From: GCA-2731375 sp964462145
GTDB taxonomy: Bacteria; Pseudomonadota; Alphaproteobacteria; GCA-2731375
Direction: 5' to 3'
DNA: 11,786 nt
NCBI GenBank assembly: GCA_964462145.1
Contig: CAYWYB010000163.1
Location: 1 to 11,786, forward strand
Part shown: piece after piece, positions 7,345-11,786 of the stretch
Position numbering within the stretch: position 1 is the first letter of the stretch
Layout: each line of letters begins with the position of its first letter
Translations under genes and position numbers: made by a program
Notes under the pieces: model-generated
What the model saw: the letters and a program-made list of their open reading frames with translations, nothing else
The model's database searches: none
What the model was told of the DNA's origin: nothing

Positions 7345-7830
7345 CTAACCTTTCCCGAATACGTCCAGCGCCGCCTGCACGATGCCATGATAGCCGGTGC
7401 AGCGGCAAATGTGGCCTGACAGAACGTCGCGGATGCGCGCCTCGTCCGCGTTGGGCTCCTCATCGCGCAGCTGGCTCAGGGACATCAGAATGCCCGGCGT
7501 GCAAAAGCCGCATTGCAGACCGTGATGTTTCTGCAAAGCCGCCTGCAATTCGTCAAGGCCATCCGGCGTGGCCAGGCTTTCGACCGTCGTGATGGACTTG
7601 CCCTCGGCCTGGGCGGCATACATCAGGCAGGAACGCACCGCCTTGCCGTCGACGCGTACCGTACAGGCCCCGCAGGAACCATGCTCGCAGCCCACGTGGG
7701 TGCCTAGGGCGCCCAGTTGCGGGCGCAGAAAATCACTCAACAACTGGCGCGGCTCGGCCTCGCCCTCGGCCGCCCGGCCATTCAGGGTGAGGCGCACCGT
7801 ATGGCGCTTGCCGGCCTCAAGATAACGCAT
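7345..7830 (-). CDS. hmfC: Mo-hydroxylase 2x[2Fe-2S] small subunit, probable 2-furoyl-CoA dehydrogenase Fe-S subunit
   Basis: Electron-transfer subunit (161 aa) of the first hydroxylase. The N-terminal plant-type ferredoxin domain carries C48, C53, C56 and C68 (CEHGSCGACTV, then C11 residues on). The C-terminal helical domain carries C107 and C110 (QCGFCTPG) and C142 and C144 (CRCTGYHGI). All eight cluster ligands are present. Residue Gln106 before the QCGFC motif is the position that contacts the pyranopterin in this family. The start at 7830 was chosen because a strong GGAGGAGG lies six bases upstream and the product then has normal length. A longer open frame continues to 7938 but lies wholly inside the FAD gene and adds an unrelated Arg/Ala-rich stretch. 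There is no Tat signal: as in CoxS-type proteins the assembled enzyme is expected in the cytoplasm. Confidence 0.85.
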   Translation of the reverse strand: MRYLEAGKRHTVRLTLNGRAAEGEAEPRQLLSDFLRPQLGALGTHVGCEHGSCGACTVRVDGKAVRSCLMYAAQAEGKSITTVESLATPDGLDELQAALQKHHGLQCGFCTPGILMSLSQLRDEEPNADEARIRDVLSGHICRCTGYHGIVQAALDVFGKG

Positions 7831-8635
7831 CGTGAACCTCCTCCAGCGCCCGCCGGCCAAGGCGGCGGACCAGCTCCCGGCGATAGCGCGCGCTGGCATG
7901 CTGATCATCCGTGCCGCCCAGGGACCAGGCGAAATCATTCAAGGTGGCATCATCCACCGGCCATTTCAGATCGATCACGCCAGGAGTATCGGCAACGCCA
8001 CCCACGCCCAGGCGGACGCCTTGTTGATCGCCAATCGCGCCCACGGCAACGATGGCGAAATCGCCATGGCGCTGGGCCACCTCGTGAAAGGCCGATACCT
8101 CACCGGCCAGGGCAACGGGAAAACGCGCCGCCACCATCATTTCGTCAGCCGCCGCCGCCGTGGCCATCATGCCGGTTTGAAATTCAGCCGCATCGACAAT
8201 TCGGCGGCCCCGCTGACTGCGCAACACCACCTGGCCCCGCAGCAATGCCAAGGCCAACGGCAATTCCGAACTTGGATCCGAATGGGCCAGGGAGCCACAA
8301 ATGGTGCCCCGTTGGCGTGTTTGATAATGCCCGATCCAGGGCAACAGGCTGGCCAGCAAAGGCTGGCTGGCCGCCAGGTCCGGCCAGGCCAGCAGCTCCG
8401 CCTGGGTCACCGCCGCGCCGACCTCGATAGCGCCATCAACAATGGATATCGATTTGAGTTCCCGCAGACCGGCGATATCGATCAACACTGCCGGGCTGGC
8501 CAGACGCATGTTCAGCATGGCGCCCAGGGACTGCCCGCCGGCGCAAATGCGCGCGCCTTCGCCTTTCTCAGCCAGCAAGGCCAGGGCCTCGTCCAGATTG
8601 TCCGGGCAGGCGTAATCAAAAGCAGCTGGCTTCAT
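7817..8635 (-). CDS. hmfB: Mo-hydroxylase FAD-binding medium subunit, probable 2-furoyl-CoA dehydrogenase FAD subunit
   Basis: FAD-binding subunit of 272 aa, of CoxM/CutM type, which passes electrons from the Fe-S clusters to an external acceptor. Seen: the first FAD-contact loop AGGQSLGAMLN (32-42) and the second motif RGTICGSLAHSDPSSELP (109-126), the usual T-I-x-G-S-L-x-H-x-D-P pattern. It is followed by QRHGDFAIVAV, also typical of the family. Length is normal (about 270-290). It lacks the four-cysteine insertion that carries an extra [4Fe-4S] cluster in 4-hydroxybenzoyl-CoA reductase, so that enzyme is unlikely. Its ATG overlaps the stop of the large subunit by 4 bp, and its 3' end overlaps the Fe-S gene by 14 bp, which implies translational coupling. 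The subunit role is secure; the furoyl-CoA substrate comes only from operon order. Confidence 0.8.
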   Translation of the reverse strand: MKPAAFDYACPDNLDEALALLAEKGEGARICAGGQSLGAMLNMRLASPAVLIDIAGLRELKSISIVDGAIEVGAAVTQAELLAWPDLAASQPLLASLLPWIGHYQTRQRGTICGSLAHSDPSSELPLALALLRGQVVLRSQRGRRIVDAAEFQTGMMATAAAADEMMVAARFPVALAGEVSAFHEVAQRHGDFAIVAVGAIGDQQGVRLGVGGVADTPGVIDLKWPVDDATLNDFAWSLGGTDDQHASARYRRELVRRLGRRALEEVHDALS

Positions 8636-11601
8636 CGGCCCAACCCCAGCGAGGACAGCAATTGGGACAGCAGGCGCGCGAAAAATCCTGGCGCCGCGCC
8701 GGCATCATCCACCTGGCCCACCAGGCGTTTGAAGAATTGATTGATCAGGGCCCGCGCCGCGCCGTCCATCATACGCCCGCCCACCGCCGCCACTTTGCCC
8801 GATATGTTAACCGTGTAGCTGTATTCGACCTCGGTACCGCCGTCGGTCGCGCGCAGAGTGACATGACCCTCCCCCTGGGATGTTCCCAACGGCCCCACGG
8901 CGCCGCCAACCAGACGCAGGGCATGCGGCGGCTGCAAGTCCTGCAACGCCACCGTGGCCATGAAGCGGCCTTTCACCGGGCCCACGCCCAGGGTGACCTC
9001 GGCGCGGTAGGCGTTCTCCCCCGTCTTGGTCAGGGCATGACAGCCGGGGATCACGGCGGCCAGTTTTGTCTCGTCCAGCAAAATGGCCCAGACCTCGTCC
9101 GGCGCCGCCGGTACAGTGGTGCTGCCCTGCCCCTGCAACGCATGGCCGTCCGTGGTCGATGGTGCAATGACAGGCGTCGTGCCGGGGACTTCTTCCGGCA
9201 ACAGCAAATCCGCCAGGCGCGATGGCGTCAGGGGCAATGTTGTCACCTCCTGGCCAATGGCGTCCGCCACCGCATTGGCGATGCAGACCGGTGTCGACAT
9301 GCAATTGCCCTCGCCCAAACCCTTGGCGCCCAGCGGCGTGAAGGGCGATGGGGACTCATCGTGCAGGATCGTCAGTTCCGGCACTTCCATCACCGTCGGC
9401 GCCAGATAGTCGGCCAGGGTACCGGCCTGAAAGCTGCCATCCCCCGCATAGGACAGTTCCTCCAGCAGGGCCGCGCCCAAACCTTGGGCGAAACCGCCGC
9501 GGATCTGGCCATTGGCCAGCATGGGGTTCAGCAGCCGGCCCGCGTCATGCATGGTGACATACTTATCGATCCGCACCGCATAGGTCACCGGATCAATTTC
9601 CACGCCGCAGAAATCAAAAATGAAGCCATAGGCGCCCGATGAATTGATGCGGTCGCCTTCGTCGGGCTCCGCCAGTTCGGGCATGTTCCAAAAGGCCGTC
9701 TCGCGCAGGCCGGCGCCGGCGGCATCGGGAATGGACAGAGGCGACCAATGGGCCTTGGCGGCGGACCGGCCCAGGGGCAGGGAATTATCCGGATTGCCGG
9801 CGGCAAAAATCCGGCCATTGCCATAGGCGACCTCGTCGGGCGCGACGTTCAGATCTGCCGCTGCGATGGCAGTCAGGCGATCCCGCAGGCGCACGGCGGC
9901 GGTATGGGTGGCACCCGCCACGGCGCCGGCGAAGCGGGAGGCATAGTTGCCCGAGGCAATAGTCCACGGATCCTTGCCCGTATCATGTTCCGTCGCAACC
10001 ATGACCTCGGCGGGGTCCATCTGAAAAACATCCGCCACCACCTGGGCCAGCACCGTGCGATGGCCCTGCCCTTGCGGCACGGAGGATACGGCAACGGAGA
10101 TCGCGCCGGATGGATCGAACGCCACCGTCGCCGTGGCCAGGGCGCCGTTCTTGGGGCCAGACCGTTCCCGCTGCTCTGGTGTCAGCAAGGTGGTGATGTA
10201 GCCCATGTTCGAGATCGAAGGCTCCACGACAACGCTGTAACCGATGCCATACAACCGCCCCTCGGCCCGCGCCGCATCGCGGCGGGCGCATAGCTCAGCC
10301 AAACCGCCTTCATCCACGGCCCGGTCGATGCTGCGGGCGTAATCCCCTGAATCCAGCAGCGCGCCCGGTGCGGTACGGAAAGGCATCGCCTCTGTCGGCA
10401 CAAGGTTGCGCCGGCGCAATTCCAGCGGGTCCAGGCCCAGCCTGGCCGCTGCCTTGTCCATCAGGCGTTCCAGCGGGAAATAGATCTGCGGCCCGCCAAA
10501 GCCGCGCATCAGTCCGGTCGGTGTTTTATTGCTCACCACGACGCGGTTATGGATGGCCAGGTTCTCGATCCCATAGGCGCCGGTCATGTTGCCATGCATG
10601 CGGTAGATCGTCGCCGGCTCCGGCGCCCTGAGGAAAGCGCCGCAATCCTCCAGTTGATCATAGTCCAGCGCCAGGATGCGGCCCTGAGGGTCCAGCGCCG
10701 CCCTGATCTTGGTCACCCTGTTGGTGGCCGAGGTGGCGGCGCTCAGATGCTCCAGGCGGTCTTCCAGCCACTTCACGGGCCGGCCCGCGATCCGCGCCGC
10801 CACGCCAAGGGCCACCACATAGGGAAAAACAGCCTGTTTGACGCCAAAACTACCGCCTGATGAGGGCGGCGTTTTCAGACGCATGCGGTTGCCCGGTACG
10901 TTCAACGAGCGGGCCATGATGGTGTGCAGAGTATAGGGCCCTTGAAAATTCGCTGTGATTTCAAAGGCATCCTGCCCCGGATCATAGTCCGCGATGACAC
11001 AGAAACATTCCATCGGGGTACAGGAATTGCGCGGATAGCTGTAGCTTGCCTCGACCACATGAGCGGCATTGGCAAAAGCGGCCTCGGGATCGCCATAGCG
11101 GAAGCGGCGGTCGTGCAGAACATTGCTATCGGTGCCCAGATGTAGGGGTGCGGCGTTCACCGCCGCCTCGGGATCAATCACCGGCGGCAGGGGACTGTAA
11201 TCGACAACGATCGCCTCCAACGCGTCCTCGGCCAGATAGCGGTCCTTCGCGACCACCATGGCCACCGGTTCGCCCACATAACGCACCCGGTCCATGGCCA
11301 GGGCATATTGCGGCGCGTCCACCTTGACGCCGGTGATGAACGGCGTTGAAAGCGCCTTTAACTCTGCCCCCGTTATGACGAAGACGACACCGGGCATGGC
11401 GGCCGCGGCAGCGGTATCGATATTGTTGATTTCCGCATGGGCCAGGGGTGAACGGAGAAAGGCGGCGTGGCAGGCATGTGGAGGCGTCGGCAGATCATCG
11501 GCGAAACGGGCCAGGCCACGCAGCAACGTGGGGTCTTCCACCCGTTGCATGGAGCGTCCGACCCAATCATCGTTTGCTGTGTTATCCGGCGTATTGTTCA
11601 C
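8632..11601 (-). CDS. hmfA: Mo-hydroxylase large subunit with fused CoxG-like domain, probable 2-furoyl-CoA dehydrogenase large subunit
   Basis: Molybdopterin-binding catalytic subunit (989 aa) of a xanthine dehydrogenase-family hydroxylase, which inserts water-derived oxygen into a substrate ring. Seen: the family N-terminal WVGRSMQRVEDPTLLRG (13-29), a GGSFGVK cofactor loop (249-255), MRGFGGPQ (365-372), PQGQGHRT (509-516) and GLGEGN (761-766) with the expected catalytic Glu764. The usual 770-800 aa enzyme ends near residue 800. A linker then leads to an SRPBCC/CoxG-like domain at about 822-960 and an amphipathic hydrophobic tail (PGFFARLLSQLLSSLGLG). CoxG proteins are normally separate and tied to membrane recruitment or maturation of CO dehydrogenase, so the fusion may anchor the enzyme; that is inference. 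The start is GTG without a clear Shine-Dalgarno; an in-frame TGA lies just upstream, and Met18 is the alternative. The stop overlaps the next start (ATGA). The hmf assignment rests on gene order. Another heteroaromatic acyl-CoA is possible. Confidence 0.7.
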   Translation of the reverse strand: MNNTPDNTANDDWVGRSMQRVEDPTLLRGLARFADDLPTPPHACHAAFLRSPLAHAEINNIDTAAAAAMPGVVFVITGAELKALSTPFITGVKVDAPQYALAMDRVRYVGEPVAMVVAKDRYLAEDALEAIVVDYSPLPPVIDPEAAVNAAPLHLGTDSNVLHDRRFRYGDPEAAFANAAHVVEASYSYPRNSCTPMECFCVIADYDPGQDAFEITANFQGPYTLHTIMARSLNVPGNRMRLKTPPSSGGSFGVKQAVFPYVVALGVAARIAGRPVKWLEDRLEHLSAATSATNRVTKIRAALDPQGRILALDYDQLEDCGAFLRAPEPATIYRMHGNMTGAYGIENLAIHNRVVVSNKTPTGLMRGFGGPQIYFPLERLMDKAAARLGLDPLELRRRNLVPTEAMPFRTAPGALLDSGDYARSIDRAVDEGGLAELCARRDAARAEGRLYGIGYSVVVEPSISNMGYITTLLTPEQRERSGPKNGALATATVAFDPSGAISVAVSSVPQGQGHRTVLAQVVADVFQMDPAEVMVATEHDTGKDPWTIASGNYASRFAGAVAGATHTAAVRLRDRLTAIAAADLNVAPDEVAYGNGRIFAAGNPDNSLPLGRSAAKAHWSPLSIPDAAGAGLRETAFWNMPELAEPDEGDRINSSGAYGFIFDFCGVEIDPVTYAVRIDKYVTMHDAGRLLNPMLANGQIRGGFAQGLGAALLEELSYAGDGSFQAGTLADYLAPTVMEVPELTILHDESPSPFTPLGAKGLGEGNCMSTPVCIANAVADAIGQEVTTLPLTPSRLADLLLPEEVPGTTPVIAPSTTDGHALQGQGSTTVPAAPDEVWAILLDETKLAAVIPGCHALTKTGENAYRAEVTLGVGPVKGRFMATVALQDLQPPHALRLVGGAVGPLGTSQGEGHVTLRATDGGTEVEYSYTVNISGKVAAVGGRMMDGAARALINQFFKRLVGQVDDAGAAPGFFARLLSQLLSSLGLGR

Positions 11602-11635
11602 GTCACGCAGTACGCCACATCAAGCCGGAAAAGAG

Positions 11636-11671
11636 AAGGCCCGAAGCGATGTTGCCATCGTTTCGGGCCTT
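11636..11671 (-). terminator. strong hairpin followed by U-rich tract (terminator or attenuator)
   Basis: Two 16-base arms (11636-11651 and 11656-11671) pair with one mismatch around a 4-base loop; the stem core is GGCCCGAA/TTCGGGCC. In the minus-strand transcript it is followed by CUCUUUUCC, so it can act as an intrinsic terminator in that direction. It may end an upstream gene outside the window, or, since a promoter-like pair lies upstream, attenuate the operon 34 bases before its GTG start. Confidence 0.6.
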
Positions 11672-11689
11672 ATCCAACATCGTTGGATA
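11671..11689 (-). promoter_or_regulatory. 8-bp palindrome with 3-bp spacer (operator or first leader hairpin)
   Basis: TATCCAACATCGTTGGATA (plus strand) is a perfect 8-3-8 inverted repeat. It lies just downstream of the predicted transcription start and touches the terminator-like hairpin. The size and symmetry suit a dimeric repressor site. It could equally form a small RNA hairpin in the leader. Confidence 0.45.
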
Positions 11690-11729
11690 CGTCTTTGCTA
11701 GATCCCGCGTCCATGCACTGACGGGTAGT

Positions 11730-11758
11730 TTCTTACGGGAGCGGATCGAGTCTGTCAA
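11730..11758 (-). promoter_or_regulatory. candidate sigma70 promoter of the operon
   Basis: On the minus strand a perfect -35 hexamer TTGACA (11758-11753) is followed, after exactly 17 bases, by TAAGAA (11735-11730), a weak -10 match. Predicted transcription start is near 11723, giving a leader of about 120 nt before the GTG of the first gene. It is the best promoter-like pair seen in the upstream region; only the -35 is strong. Confidence 0.45.
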
Positions 11759-11786
11759 CGCTATTTTGTGGTTGCGCGATATCGAG
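11733..11786 (-). CDS. possible C-terminus of an upstream gene
   Basis: One minus-strand frame is open from the window edge for 17 codons, ending DRLDPLP and a TAA at 11733-11735. If real, the hairpin 60 bases further would be its terminator. A 17-codon open frame is weak evidence and no family is recognisable. Confidence 0.2.
   Translation of the reverse strand, partial: LDIAQPQNSVDRLDPLP

Noticed and set aside
7345..8635. 4-hydroxybenzoyl-CoA reductase as identity of the first hydroxylase
   Set aside because: The FAD subunit lacks the inserted four-cysteine [4Fe-4S] loop of that reductase, and the neighbours (ligase, crotonase hydrolase) fit the furoate order better.
8662..9642. Plus-strand open frame of 326 codons opposite the first large subunit
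   Set aside because: Antisense shadow of a well-supported catalytic subunit; composition rich in His/Gln/Arg/Gly as expected from the opposite strand, with no ribosome site or motif.
1..11786. CRISPR arrays, tRNA or rRNA genes, insertion sequences
   Set aside because: No regularly spaced direct repeats, no cloverleaf or rRNA-like sequence, and no transposase-like reading frame were seen on either strand.

Overview
The window is a dense, GC-rich, one-directional bacterial gene cluster. Every convincing gene lies on the minus strand, so it reads from the right end of the window to the left. Gene style, the Mo-hydroxylase repertoire and codon usage suggest a proteobacterium, possibly an alphaproteobacterium of the Rhodospirillales kind; this is an impression, not a demonstration. 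A 10-base run of N and an abnormal stretch beside it show that the source is a draft scaffold.

Reading in the direction of transcription: (1) a leader at 11602-11786 with a sigma70-like promoter and two adjoining hairpins, the second resembling a terminator or attenuator; (2) a five-gene block whose order matches the 2-furoate pathway hmfABCDE: a molybdenum hydroxylase large subunit fused to a CoxG-like domain, its FAD subunit, its 2x[2Fe-2S] subunit, an AMP-forming acyl-CoA ligase, and a crotonase-family hydrolase interrupted by the assembly gap; (3) after only 3 bp, a second complete molybdenum hydroxylase in the order FAD, Fe-S, Mo subunit, as in coxMSL; (4) an SDR-fold protein in which all four catalytic tetrad positions are replaced; (5) a 145-bp intergenic region rich in inverted repeats; (6) a RidA/YjgF-family protein lacking the canonical arginine.

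Proposed working: the ligase activates a heteroaromatic acid (2-furoate is the best guess) to its CoA thioester. The first hydroxylase hydroxylates the ring with water as oxygen donor. The ring opens through its lactone tautomer, and the crotonase-family enzyme releases the product acid (2-oxoglutarate in the furoate pathway). The second hydroxylase is tightly coupled to this block by overlaps and short gaps, but its substrate is not evident. It could oxidise an upstream compound such as a furan aldehyde, or act on a second heterocycle. The tetrad-less SDR and the Arg-less Rid protein at the end are the least explained parts and may be non-canonical or accessory factors.
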